A DNA stretch of 64,000 bases from Endomychus coccineus. Its lineage: Eukaryota > Arthropoda > Insecta > Coleoptera > Endomychidae. The notes beneath the pieces are model-generated. The model ran no database searches. It saw only the letters and a program-made list of their open reading frames with translations, and was not told where the DNA came from. Within the stretch, counting starts at the first letter, position 1; every line of letters starts with the position of its first letter. The position numbers and the translations under genes were made by a program. The stretch is from NCBI GenBank assembly GCA_958510875.1, contig OY294068.1, positions 27,012,297-27,076,296 on the forward strand, read 5' to 3'. This document shows, piece by piece, positions 34,836-46,079 of the stretch.

Positions 34836-37800
34836 CAGTGTGTCCACGTTAAGAATTTACCACCCTTGTAACTTTTGTATTTTTTGGCGGATTTTGATAA
34901 ACTTATTTTGTTAGGTTGGTATACAAAATGTGCATTAAACTAGTGGATAACTTCAGTTTTGGGGGGTAATCATGGCCACCTACGACCACTTTCATTGGCT
35001 TAAATTTCAGAAAGTATTATTAGGGATTTATTTAGAGAAAAACAGATGACGAATTCTTATTTAGGATAACGTTAAACTTACCTGTACCGATTTTCAGTGT
35101 TCTAAGCTACAGGATGTCCATGAAATAAAAATTTACTTTTATCGACACTAATACAAATTATTTAACAATTTTATCGTTAAATTAACAAATGAGAAATATG
35201 TAAAAAAGTTGAATTTTTGTAATTTCCGCTAATCCACCAAATTCCCTCATACACTTGTCAATTCGTCGCCGACTATTCCTACTGCTGTCGAGTTATACTG
35301 TAACAAGTTTCTCCGATGCTATCACAAAGTTCTTCTCAGTTCTGAGGTCTTGTAGCATACACTTTATTTTTTATTGTCCTCCAACGAAAGAAATCAAGCG
35401 GCGTAATGTCTGGGGATCTCGGCGGCAAACGAATAAGAGGACTACTGCGTCCGATCCAACAAAATTATGATGTAACCACTGTCTCACATTACCAGCGTTA
35501 TGGATAGGTGCCCCATCCTCCATGTAAGTATAAATTGTAGCGGTAAACAAGAAGAAGGCCATCGAGTGCATCGGTATACTCATTTTGTAGGAATCTAAGA
35601 AAGCTAGCAGGATTTAAATTTTCATGAAAGGTATGGCCCAATAATATTTTCGTTTAAAATGCCACAGAAAACATTTACTTCCATATTCTGATATTTTGTG
35701 AAGTTACAATCCCGTTGGTCGTAAATGTAGCCTCAACCGTGTTCAAAATGTTTTTTAAGAATTCAGATGCTTCAGCATCTCCAGTTTCAAGAAGAAAATT
35801 TCGGTATAAAAGATTTTTTATCGCTTTTCTTCAAACATTTCCAGATTTGGCTTTTACAAATATTCAAATTTCTACTAGCATCCCTGAGACTTAAATGTGG
35901 ATTATCATTAAAATAATTGAGAATCGTTTGGTTTCTTTAATTATTATCGACTGACAGATTTCAACTAAAATAACATTTTTTGTTTTCACAGCATACTAAG
36001 CTTTTTCACCGAATTGTAATCAAATAATATAATGCAAGGAAAAGTGGGAATTGTTCAAGTGATCAACGTTTTATTTGTTTTCATAATGCTTTAAATCATA
36101 ATAAGTGTAATAAAAAATCAAATTAATGTTTCTTGATTATTCAAACTTTAGAGATACTAGTAGGAATTTTTATTATCAATTTTTAAAATCCAAATTATAC
36201 TTACATTTTAATTTCTTGGACATCCTGTATTTCAGAACAATGGATATCAGTACTGGTAAGTTAAACGTTATCTTAAATAAGAATCCGTTATCTGTTTTTC
36301 TCTAAAAAAATCCCTAGTAATACTTTCTGAAATTTAAGCCAATAAAAGTGGTCGTAGGTAGCCATGATTACAGCCCAAAATTAAAGTTATCCTCCAGTTT
36401 AATGCGCGTTTTGAATGCCAACCTAACAAAAAAAGATACGTGTGGCACTCGGGGACTGCCGCGGTAAAGCTATTGCATAGCATTTTTTCTCAACTTATGC
36501 AATTATAATTATTTATTTTTTTTAATTTATGCAGTATTTTTTTTTCTTTGATATTTTAATTCAAGTTTTTTCTTTGATATTAATTCAAGTTACACTTTTG
36601 AGCGTGGTGACCGATAAGAAAACAATTTTTTTTCTTTTATTGAATAAAAGAAGTTAATATCGTTTAAAATATTTTTATTATCTTACAATACATGTAGGTT
36701 ATTCAGGAATTTGTTATCATTGAAACTATAGGTTTATGGTAACTGAATAACTGAAATAAGAGACATAAGTTTGAGACTTGATATCCTCTAAATATCTGGA
36801 AAATACCGCGTCAATGGTGGTCCCATTTTTTTGTTGTGGATTCTTGTGGATCATTATTCATTTTCAGATTCAATTTTTCCGAAAGAAAAATTGTCAACCG
36901 CTCTGATTTTTTATCAGCAAAGTTGATGTTGAAATCGCCAGCCAAGATAAGTTGAAACTTATTATCATTTGTACCAAGTATTTTCGACCCTTCTTCAGTG
37001 TACTCCAGTAAAGTGCGATGAATAAAATGCTCTACCTCGTCCCATTTTGGATTCGGAGAAATGTAAATCGCTACCATGACTATGTGTAGGCCATTTCTAA
37101 GTTTTCATAAGCACGCACAAATATCTCCAACAAATGAGCGCCTAATATTAACATCGCTAACGTGTGCAATATTTATTTCAATATTCGGAGTCATAATATT
37201 AGTTACATTATTATTATTTTGGTGAATAGCTACCCCACGTTTTGGAACAGTATCTCGTTTGAATTGAACAATACAATTGAAATTAGGTATTTCAATCGGA
37301 TTATCATGCGCCAGGCAAGTTTCGGTAAGAAGTAACACATTTGTTTGTCTCTTAACTGAATCTTGTAAATCGTATTTGTGACTATTTAGACTTTGGCAAT
37401 TGAAAGTCATTATTGAAATGCCATTTCTATTACTAATGAAATCTAAGACACTTTGAGCTGTCGTCTGAACACTATTTAAAGGCAGTCTTTTGAATTCTTG
37501 CCACAAAGATGCAGTCGATGCAGCTTGCTTTCGATTAGAATTATCGTTTTTTTGTCGTGAATTACAATTTTTCAATATTAGTCACCCGAGAGAGCGCAAC
37601 ATAAAAGAGTTCCTGTTATTTTTCGTTACGGAATTTCTTGATTCGGTCGCCGCGCTCAAAGCCCGCGATAAAAGCTATATGCAATAGCTTAATAGAAACA
37701 GGTACTCTCAGGTCTCTGCTACGCGCGTCTAACGTATAAACTCTAACTGACGCGTAGCAAGCTCCTCGAGGCATATGTCAAAATGATTTCGTTCGTAGCT

Positions 37801-38149
37801 AATTACATAGGACGTCTGGAGTTCATGCAATTATGTTTTTAGATAATTCGAACCTTCTAATTTCGATAGGCCACGTGAAAATCCCGGAGTCTAAAGCGCT
37901 AGTGTTATAACATTCGTATAAAATATAGAAATTTCTCACTTTTAGAAACTTCAAATTAATTAATTAATTTGACACATGTTAGGTGTTTAGGTCTTACATT
38001 ATTTTTGGTTACGGAATTTCTTGATTTGGTCGCCGCGCTCAAAGCCCGCGATAAAAGCTATATGCAATAGCTTAAAAAAAGTTTTCATCAAAATCCGTTA
38101 AAAAATACAAAAGTTACAAGGATGGTAAGTCCCTAACGTGGAGACACTG
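34836..38149 (-). mobile_element. Mariner-like element with about 290-bp inverted repeats, split by Helentron copy 2
   Basis: Starts CAGTGTGTCCACGTTA, ends with the inverse (CGTGGAGACACTG), and has TA on both sides (34834-34835, 38150-38151). The left repeat (34836-35130) is matched by 36220-36431 plus 38074-38149. On the minus strand 35530-35370 reads MEDGAPIHNAGNVRQWLHHN, then after a frameshift LPPRSPDITPLDFFRW, the two catalytic blocks of a Tc1/mariner-superfamily transposase. Removing the Helentron leaves about 1.67 kb. Frameshifts make it inactive. Confidence 0.82.
36432..38073 (-). mobile_element. Helentron-like element, copy 2, inserted in a mariner-like inverted repeat
   Basis: Both ends are fixed by the interrupted host repeat. 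On the plus strand the left end reads AAGATACGTGTGGCACTCGG and the right end reads TATGCAATAGCTT. On the minus strand are ALSRVTN (near 37585) and the endonuclease blocks IMTFNCQSLNSH, LLLTETC, and LILAGDFNIN (near 36930). A frameshift near 37100 splits the endonuclease. The terminal block with CGCGATAAAAGCTATATGC occurs twice (37619-37690 and 38005-38073), as if one 5' end was captured outside another. No Rep domain. Confidence 0.82.
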
Positions 38150-38151
38150 TA

Positions 38152-38899
38152 GAATAGATTTATCACTGGATCTATTTTTTTAATTTGTTTTTCCAAACAA
38201 ATTGAACCAGCTGCACATTCCTAACAAGTTTTCAATTCATAAAAGTGAGAAAATTTAACTCTTTCTCCACAGGTTACTGACAAAATTTTACTTTTTCGCG
38301 GCTGTGATACGAACTGCCCTTTTTTATTGACATTTTTTTTGATAAAATCCTCAAGCACAAATGGTATTTGTGGAGAATATTTCAGGATGAACATCCATAT
38401 TTTTATTCAGATCAATTTATAACAAACATAACATTCATATTTTGTAACCAACAAATTTCGACAATTTATTATGATAATTATGTGCGTAAATGTTATTAAA
38501 TGTTTCAGGGAATGGATTTAAATTAATATTTTAATCACTGATGGCAATTAACTTCAATAGTGATGTCTTTACACACCCACCACCCACTGTCATAAAAAAT
38601 TCAGTAAATTTCAGGCACAAAGTCATGACTCGGAAATTTTTCCTTCATAAGTTTTATTTAATTTCTCTCTTCCTACATAATATTTAAGAACTTCCAATGA
38701 AAAGGTATTCTTCGAACATTTGATATTTGAATATGATGAGATAGGTTTGCTTTTTTAATTACAATTAAATATAAATTTTAAAGTAAAATTTTTATGTCAA
38801 AATAACAGCAAATTAATAATGTAACCTATTTTTTAAATATTGGTAACAGGCAAATAGGTCTATTATTATTAGGATTATTAGGATTAGGAATTACAGAGG
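38152..38899. other. AT-rich spacer, no supported gene
   Basis: No transposon ends or coding motifs were recognised between the mariner-like element and the following LINE. Confidence 0.4.
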
Positions 38900-40660
38900 A
38901 CAACTTCAGGTTGTCTGGAAATATCCAGTCCCAGTCCTTTATACATGAATTTATTAAATCAGTCTGTTGAATTATGATTATGTTTTTAACTAATTTTATT
39001 ATCTCTACACTCAGACCGAATGTAACTTTACTATGTTTTAAAGAATCAATAATTCAATAGATAAGACTGTTTGAAAGTGAAAATTAACATTATCTGGGAA
39101 GTTGTATTTACTAGTTCTAATGGATCAATATTTGAGGTAGGTAAATTATTTAAATTGTTTATAAAGAAATCATTAAAATTATCCGGAGGAATTATAGTGA
39201 TATCATATTCCTGGGGCTTCACGCGATCACTATTTATGATTTGCCACATGAATTTTGCCCGGTTACTAGAATTTTTGATATAATTATCATGTGCTCTAAT
39301 TTTAGAGTTTTTAATAGCAAGATTGTATTTCTGGAGGAATCTGTTCATATTTCTCTTAGTTCTAGATTTGGATTACCGAGCATATATCACACATAAGGTT
39401 TAGGGTATTACACATACGAGGGCAAGATGAAAAGTCGCTGAAAAATAGAACAGATGGCGCCACAATCGAAAATCCCATGCGAAATTTGTGATGTACCAGC
39501 TTTAACTAGAACGCATTAAAATTTTAAGACTGACATAAGTTCTGTTTTGACACTCATCGAAAGCAAGCAGCCTTGAAGATTATTGTAAACATGGAAAAAA
39601 GTGAATTTCGCGTCTTGATACATTATATATTGCTTGGAAAAATATCAAGCAAACCAAACCATCGCCTGTTAAACATTATGGGGACTTTTCACCATCGATT
39701 GGAACGATTCATAAGTGGTTTACTCATTTTGTTTCTGAAGTCTGGCCACATAGGACGTTTTGTTCGTCCAATTGAGATTACAACGCCAGAAATCGTCAAT
39801 AAAATCAATGGTATGATATTGGACGATCGGCGAGTTAAAGTGTACCAGATTGCTGAGGCTATGGGCATCTCAACCGAACGGGTACGGAACATTTTGCTCT
39901 CTGTTGACCACAAGCGCGACCGTGTGACAACTTCAAAGGAATGTTTGGCGATGTTCAAGCGCGACGAGGACTTTTTGCGCCGTTTGTTTGAGGAGAAATT
40001 TTTCTTTTGGCCACCTAGTGAAAAATCCTTAAAAAATGCCCTGGATCCATCACAACATACCAGAGACCAAAAAACAGTCGAAACATTGTACTTGTCCTGG
40101 CGAATCAAAGCCGAATAAGGCCAAAGTGGGTTTAACGGCCTACAAACTCATGGCGACAGTTTTTTGGGATGCACATAGTATCATCCATATCGATTACCTT
40201 GAAAAGGGCATAACGATCACCGGTACATTTTATGCAGAGCTATTGAATCAATTCGACGCCGTTTCGAGACGAAAGCGGCCGCATTTGGCAAAGAAAAAAG
40301 TGCTCTTCCACCAGGACAACGCACCGGCACACAGGTCCGCAGGCGCAATGGTAAAATTGCATGAATTGCGCTGAAACAAACGCCTATTTTGAAGGATTGC
40401 AGACATCGTATAATTTGGAAGGGATCGAAAAATTAGAAAAACATTGGACGAAGTTTATCGGGCTACATAGAGATTATATTGAGAAATAAAATAAGTTTTG
40501 ACCAAATAAATCATGTCTTGTTTGATTCTTTAGAGACTTTTCACATTGCCCTCGTACTTTTAAGATCTTCATTAAACCACACTAGCCTTTATTTGTGGCA
40601 GAATTTACTTTTTCTTTTTTAGAAAAATCGTTATAGAAACTTCCGAAGTGTTTAGAAAAA
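38900..40660 (-). mobile_element. LINE reverse-transcriptase N-terminal region, split by mariner
   Basis: Minus strand, upstream to downstream: RLVWFNEDLK (near 40600), then after the mariner RNMNRFLQKYNLAIKNSKIR, NRAKFMWQIINS and IPPDNFNDFFI (39350-39150), then FGLSVEIIKLVKNII and FPDNLKLSS (39010-38890). This is the stretch between endonuclease and RT, and the start of RT, of a jockey/CR1-type LINE. Removing 39417-40554 brings the two parts together. Confidence 0.72.
39417..40554 (+). mobile_element. Mariner transposon with internal deletions
   Basis: Imperfect terminal repeats CGAGGGCAAGATGAAAAGTC and its inverse (GACTTTTCACATTGCCCTCG), with TA at 39415-39416 and 40555-40556. At 1138 bp it is shorter than a typical 1.3 kb mariner. 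The transposase (start near 39591) has the HTH region, IAEAMGISTERVRNIL, WIHHNIPETKKQSK, VFWDAHSIIHIDYLEKG, and FHQDNAPAHRS (second Asp). The DETW block of the first Asp is replaced by unrelated codons, frames shift near 40040, and a jump from HELR to ETNAYFE (about 40375) removes the PHPPYSPDLAPSD block with the third Asp. It cannot encode active transposase. Confidence 0.93.
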
Positions 40661-40673
40661 TGTGGATCATTTC

Positions 40674-41335
40674 TAGAGGTGCCAGGAATAGTGATTTTGC
40701 CGAGTACCGAATCTTCGGCAAGGATCTGGAACGAAGCGCCGAATATTCGGCGACGCTTAGTATATTAATTAAGCGGGCGACAGGTTCGGACCTGCATCAT
40801 TGAAGTGCTTTCGGTAACTACGCCTTGGGCGTATTTCTTTCATTTACGAGTAGGTCGTGTCACAACGCGTATTATTTGTTGATTGTTACATCAAATTAAA
40901 TTACTTATCTGTTTGCTTAGTTCGCCTAGATCGGACAGCAGACACTTACAAGTGGTGATCAGCAACGCAAAACAGTATTCAAGCCTAGCAGAATTTGCCA
41001 AGATTTATTTATCATCTCCCGCTAGCAGTGTATATAGTGAGCGGTTATTTTCGGAAGCAGGAATAATTTATGGGGGAAAGCGCAATGGTTTGCTATCAAC
41101 AAATGCTGAAAAAATTGTTTTCATGCATCATAACTTACCACTGATAGATTTTAGGTATTAAATATGCTAATTTTTAAATTAAAATAAAAATTGTTCTGAG
41201 TAATATTTATTATGAGTTTTTTTTCCATATTTTGGTATTTGGTATTGAAAGGGTATTCGGCCGAATACCGAATAATAGAAAAGTGTCCGAATACACAGAA
41301 TACCGCATGGTAGCCGAATATTCGTGGCATCTCTA
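40674..41335 (+). mobile_element. hAT element remnant with terminal inverted repeats
   Basis: Ends TAGAGGTGCCAGGAATA and the inverse of TAGAGATGCCACGAATA; both subterminal regions are rich in CCGAATA/TATTCGG motifs. A frame at about 40900-41161 encodes the hAT C-terminal dimerisation block, with YLSSPASSVYSERLFSEAG and LSTNAEKIVFMHHN. The catalytic part is missing. Flanking 8-mers (ATCATTTC and ATTTCTTC) match at 5 of 8 positions, so any target duplication has decayed. Confidence 0.82.
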
Positions 41336-42384
41336 ATTTCTTCCAAATTTCAAGTTAAAATCTTCACAGCAAAGAGTTCTATAGAACTCTTAGCTTCACA
41401 GAGTATGATATTGAACAAAGACTAGTTTACAATTTTAAAAACGTCATATAAAACAACACAAAACACATGAATATCTCCTGTGGGGGAACCACATAGAGTT
41501 GAAATATATTCTGATATACCGCCCCTGACTAAGGCGGTTGTATTTTTAATCACCTTTATTTAAGAGGAAGGGTTGAAAAATTGATACCAAAATGTTAAGA
41601 AAAATTTTATAAACCTATAAAAATTGGTTGGTGTACAATTTGATATTCAAAACTACTGCATTACAAAAAGTACAAGATTTACATTAATAGTATAAATATA
41701 ACTAACATCAAAAGTAGACATAAAAAAATAATGTATATAATATTATAACTAGGATAATAAGCTAGAAACGACGGAGCTGGTTAATTGAAACATCTTTGAA
41801 CTTTTTTCAATTCCAAGCGGCTCCTTTAAGGGTAAATTCAATTTCAATTATAAATATATATTAAAATCTTATATCTAAAAATCAAATCAATACAATTACT
41901 TTCAATAACAATAACAGGTTACGAAGTGTAGAACTATTATCCAAAGTCTACCATATTGGTAAAGGTTAACTTATGATTCTATGAATAATTTACAAAATAC
42001 TTCATCAATTCTACTCAAGTTTAATCCCTGGATAAAGCAGTGTTAGCTGGCTGAAAGTACAAAACATTCAAAAAATATATAATGCATACATTTTTAGATA
42101 AAACCGTTTTGAATATTATTATGTTGAAATGTCGAAAGAAGTAATATCATCAAAAAGAGGGAAAGTTGGAAGGTCTGCCTCCAAAATTTTGAAATACTTC
42201 TTTTGGACAACTGATAATATTTTTGTAAATATTTATATGTTACTTTTTATGCACGGTTCAATTTTAAATCCTTTTGATTCTTTACTTTTTGCCCTAAAAA
42301 TCTCAACTGAAGTTAGTTTGTACTTAATTTTATCAATTGTTTAAGCGACAAATAAAATCTATTCAGCTAATTTAGCTCATCAGG
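41336..42384. other. AT-rich spacer, no supported gene
   Basis: A 71-codon plus frame at 42129-42344 (SKEVISSKRGKVGRSASKIL) matches no family I know. Nothing else stands out. Confidence 0.4.
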
Positions 42385-42960
42385 AATGAAAATCAATGTA
42401 ATAACAATGCGGGTTTCCAATTACGAAAATGGGCAACGAACAAACCTGAATTAATCTCAGAATTCACATTTAATGAGAGTCTAGATTCAAACGTTGTTGA
42501 ACTGGGTGAACATTCAACTACAAAACTTTAGGCATTAGTTCTAGATCAAATTCAATATTCAATTTCCAATCTAAAGCATGCTCCAATAACAAAACGATCA
42601 ATATTGTCAATCACTTCGCAGATATTTGATCCTTCAGGATTACTAGACCAGTAACGATAATTGCCAAATGTTTAATACAAGATTTATGGCAAGCAAAACT
42701 AGACTGGGATGAACCCATTCCTAGTGACTTACATTTAGTATGGATTCAATTTAAATCGAATCTACCGTTACTTAACAAGATAGAGATAAAAAGGTGCGTT
42801 TTAGCAAACAAGGAGGAAGGAATCGATATTATAGGTTTTTGAGACGCCTCGGAAAAGGCTTATTCACAAGCCGAAAAGCGTTCGGTTTTAGAGGATGTTT
42901 TAAATGGTGGACAGGACGACCAAGATTCCCCAAAAATCCAGCAAAGAATCACATACCTTT
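42385..42960 (+). mobile_element. BEL/Pao LTR-retrotransposon pol fragment
   Basis: The plus strand reads AGFQLRKWATNKPELI, ITKRSILSITSQIFDPSGLL, VTIIAKCLIQDLWQAKLDWD, LHLVWIQFKSNLPLL and, near the end, DASEKAYS. These follow the order of the BEL/Pao region after the RT (FDPLGLLxPVxIxAKxLLQxLW...LDWDxPLP...GFxDASxxAY). Three stops or shifts occur. No LTRs were found. Confidence 0.85.
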
Positions 42961-43870
42961 CTTGTACCAAAACAATCAATTTTAAGCTGATATGAGGATA
43001 TGACCTATTTTAAAGCAGTAGAAACAATTGTATAAGCTCATTTTGTAACACGTTAATAAACGAAAGTTGATGGAATGTTTACAAATTACATTTAAAGTTA
43101 ATTACCTAATTTCAAGTACCTTAAATATAATCTAAACATATAACATATCGATAATAAAAAAAAAGTTCAAGGCAGATGTGAAATGAGAAGCATGTCTATC
43201 GTGACTGATCAGCATGTACCATTGGCACATTAAATTCAGACAAATATAGTTTTTAAATAACAGCAAATTTATTCCCAAATTCGAAAATGTTTGAACACCG
43301 TATTGAAAAAATTCTTATTCATATGAACAGTTCATTCATCGCGTTTATATTAACAACAAAAATAGCAGCAATAATTGATTTTGACTGAAATACAATGACC
43401 ACAAAGGCTTAATTGCCGCTACAAAGATAAGCCTATGAAAATAGAAGCACCAACCGCCTTATATTGGGTAGCGCCGCAACTGCAGCCGGATAAAACGGTA
43501 GATTCTTCAAAGTAAAATCTCCAAATTTGAATCAATCGTTCTCCTAGCCATGGATAAAAAATTTTCACAACGTACCTACGTATAATAATAACAAACTCCG
43601 TCCAACTTCAGTTGGCACACACACAACATTTGTAGTTTTGTTGGCATTTATCGCTCAAGGAACAAAACTAATCGCAACAGCGATGCTATTTAGAGGAATA
43701 TAGGAGAGGTCCAAAACAATAGTTTTCTTGCATTCCGTTACCTAAGTACTGCTAATGGCGAGAATCAAGGTAGCTATGGGAACAAAGCTTTCTTTGTAGG
43801 AAATGACAGTAACAGATGTTTCGATTGTAAAACAGTTAATTGACAATGCAATTGTTGTGTTGTTGACAGA
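42961..43870. other. AT-rich spacer, no supported gene
   Basis: No motif recognised. Confidence 0.35.
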
Positions 43871-44640
43871 AGGTAGGCAATTAATGAAGAAATTCGATCA
43901 ATTATCATTAATTTACAAAAACCAGGAAAATCAAATGGCGAAATTGGAATATTGCTCAGCTTAACCAGATGCTGTAATATTGTAAAAATCAATCGGATCA
44001 ACTGACTAAAAGCCCCGATAGGTGAAAAATCCAAATGAACAAATGTTGATAAACGAACTTTGGCCAGAATTGTTGATTAATGGGCGTTGAGTGTACTCTG
44101 GAGTGAAGCTGTTGGCAGATTCTCTGCAGGTCTCCATGTCATTTCGAAAAAAAACGAGGATTTGGTACTTTCAAGGTAAGTTCCTAGAGTTCAATCCTCA
44201 GGGGCAAAAGATAATCATTTTCCCTTCGTTTAGGTTAAAGAAACACTGTTATTGACCTTCAAAAAGAGGTGGAATAGTGTATATTGGAGTGAAGACGGAG
44301 CAGAGTTCACAGCCAGAAATATCCTGATTGTCGTAAGCGCAAAGTTAAATATCCATCTTCGGTAATGAAATGGAGTACAAGGTACAGGAGTTGGAAAATT
44401 ACACTTCATCAACTGCATAATTTTTTTTTCGTTGCCTACTTTGGAAGAGAGCAGGGTTTCTGGAAATGATTTCACCTTTCAGCAAGACGGCGCTGCATAT
44501 CATACATCCAAAAATCCATGAAACTCCTAAAATGGGTTTCTACTAGACCTTTCGCCTATCGAGACGTTGTGGCATGTGAAGAAAAAGCGGTTGCGAGCCA
44601 GAACTATGCAAAGGCTCACCATTTGAGATAATTAATAGAA
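43871..44640 (+). mobile_element. Tc1-like transposase relic
   Basis: Broken plus-strand frames give an N-terminal HTH segment EEIRSIIINLQKPGKSNGEI (near 43890), then RTLARIVD, VLWSEA, FTFQQDGAAYHTSK (catalytic Asp block, near 44480) and DLSPIETLWHVKKKRL (final acidic block, near 44555). That order is diagnostic of Tc1-like elements. Ends could not be placed. Confidence 0.75.
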
Positions 44641-44898
44641 CTGAAAATCACAAATTTAGTTTTTTCAGTCCTAATCAGTTACAATGTTGTAATTTGTTCC
44701 GTTATTTTATGCAATATCTTTTCAAAATTAAAATGGATCATCAATATAACCAAAAGTGACATTTTATCGGGTGGGCCAACTGAAGCTAGACGGGGCTCGT
44801 ATAATAGAACATCACTAAGGTAGTGGTGGATTTTCGTTTCAAGGAAATACGAACAGCAACTGCTTTCTATTAAACAGTAACAAAAAAAAATATAATGA

Positions 44899-45626
44899 GT
44901 GTTCAAATAACACCTTCCATTTCAAATTTCTCGCTATTTAGCATCTGTTGAACATAATGTCACTCTTTTGACATTTCGATAATCAAAACGACGAAAATTC
45001 TACTTTTGTAGTAGAAATATTGAAAAAATTCACTACAAAAATGGTCAACGTGTTGCAGCTATAGTTCGTACTGGTCGACGTGAAGCACCTTCTCGCCATT
45101 TGTAGTGAATTTAATAGATGAATTTGGGAACCCAACGTGTGTTCAGGAATGTCAAATCGAAGACATTCACAGCAATTAACCAACAACCAGCCTGCACACT
45201 ATTTTTTTTCATAAAGATCTTTGTCTAAAGGCTTACAAGGTTCAGTTAACACTAGTCTAAGTCGGCAGACCAGGGACAACGTCGTACGTTTCTTCTAGAT
45301 TTGGGGATTTCAACTGGCCGTCCAGATCATGCGATATTACACCTTGAAATTTTTTTCTTTGGAGTTACATTAAAATATAAGGTATACGCTAATGCTCCAG
45401 CAACGATTCAGGGGCTAAATACAATATAGCAGCTGTTTTCACGATATAGAGTCGCATTTGTTTGAAGATATGATGAAAATTTTCTATGACTATCTGCCAT
45501 TATACCCGAGGTCGTCAACTGACCGATATTGTGTTTCAACAATAACCTGTACTTTCGATTGAATAAAGATGGATTTTTTGCAAAATACTTGGTTTTTGAA
45601 ATGATCAAAAGGTCTTATTTGAACAC
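44899..45626 (+). mobile_element. Tc1/mariner-superfamily relic with GTGTTCAAATAA ends
   Basis: GTGTTCAAATAACACCTT at 44899 is mirrored by AAGGTCTTATTTGAACAC ending at 45626, giving a 728-bp element. Inside, frames read SRSCDITPWNFFLW (near 45320), KVYANAPATIQGLN (near 45390) and CFNNNLYFRLNKDGF (near 45545), the last catalytic block and C-terminus of a transposase with a PPRSxDLTPxDFFLWG motif. Internally deleted and frameshifted. Confidence 0.75.
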
Positions 45627-45783
45627 CAGTTAGTTATCATTAGACAACAGATTTAGTTGGACACCGAATCGATTGAAGCAGAATATCTTCAAGCTGCAAA
45701 CTGTGAGACAACTGTATAAACTTATGCATCTATTGTATTTCAATCAACGTGTTTCGTTTAACAGAAAATACTTCCAAACAATC

Positions 45784-45925
45784 ATAATAGTTCAAGAGCG
45801 GAGTCATTTGACCGATCACCATACTTTCATACATATATTATTTTAATGGTGTGCTATGTTACTTTCATCTTCATTGTTTGATGTTTGCTGATGAATTTAT
45901 TCCATCAGCTCTTGAACTATAACTG
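45784..45925. repeat. Small inverted repeat
   Basis: ATAGTTCAAGAGC at the left and GCTCTTGAACTAT at the right enclose about 110 bp. It could be a short MITE; no other copy was found here. Confidence 0.5.
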
Positions 45926-46079
45926 CTATTACATTCACTGTATTCATCAAATTGAATTTATCATTACTGGCCTTTTCATCTTTCAGTTCCATAAATCAAT
46001 TTGCACTAGAAGGTAAATTCATTTCAATTTCACTTGCTAAGACAACAAAGTTATGATTTGACCAAAACTATTATCTCTA

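Noticed and set aside
39689..40108. 139-codon minus-strand frame
   Set aside because: Antisense shadow of the mariner transposase.
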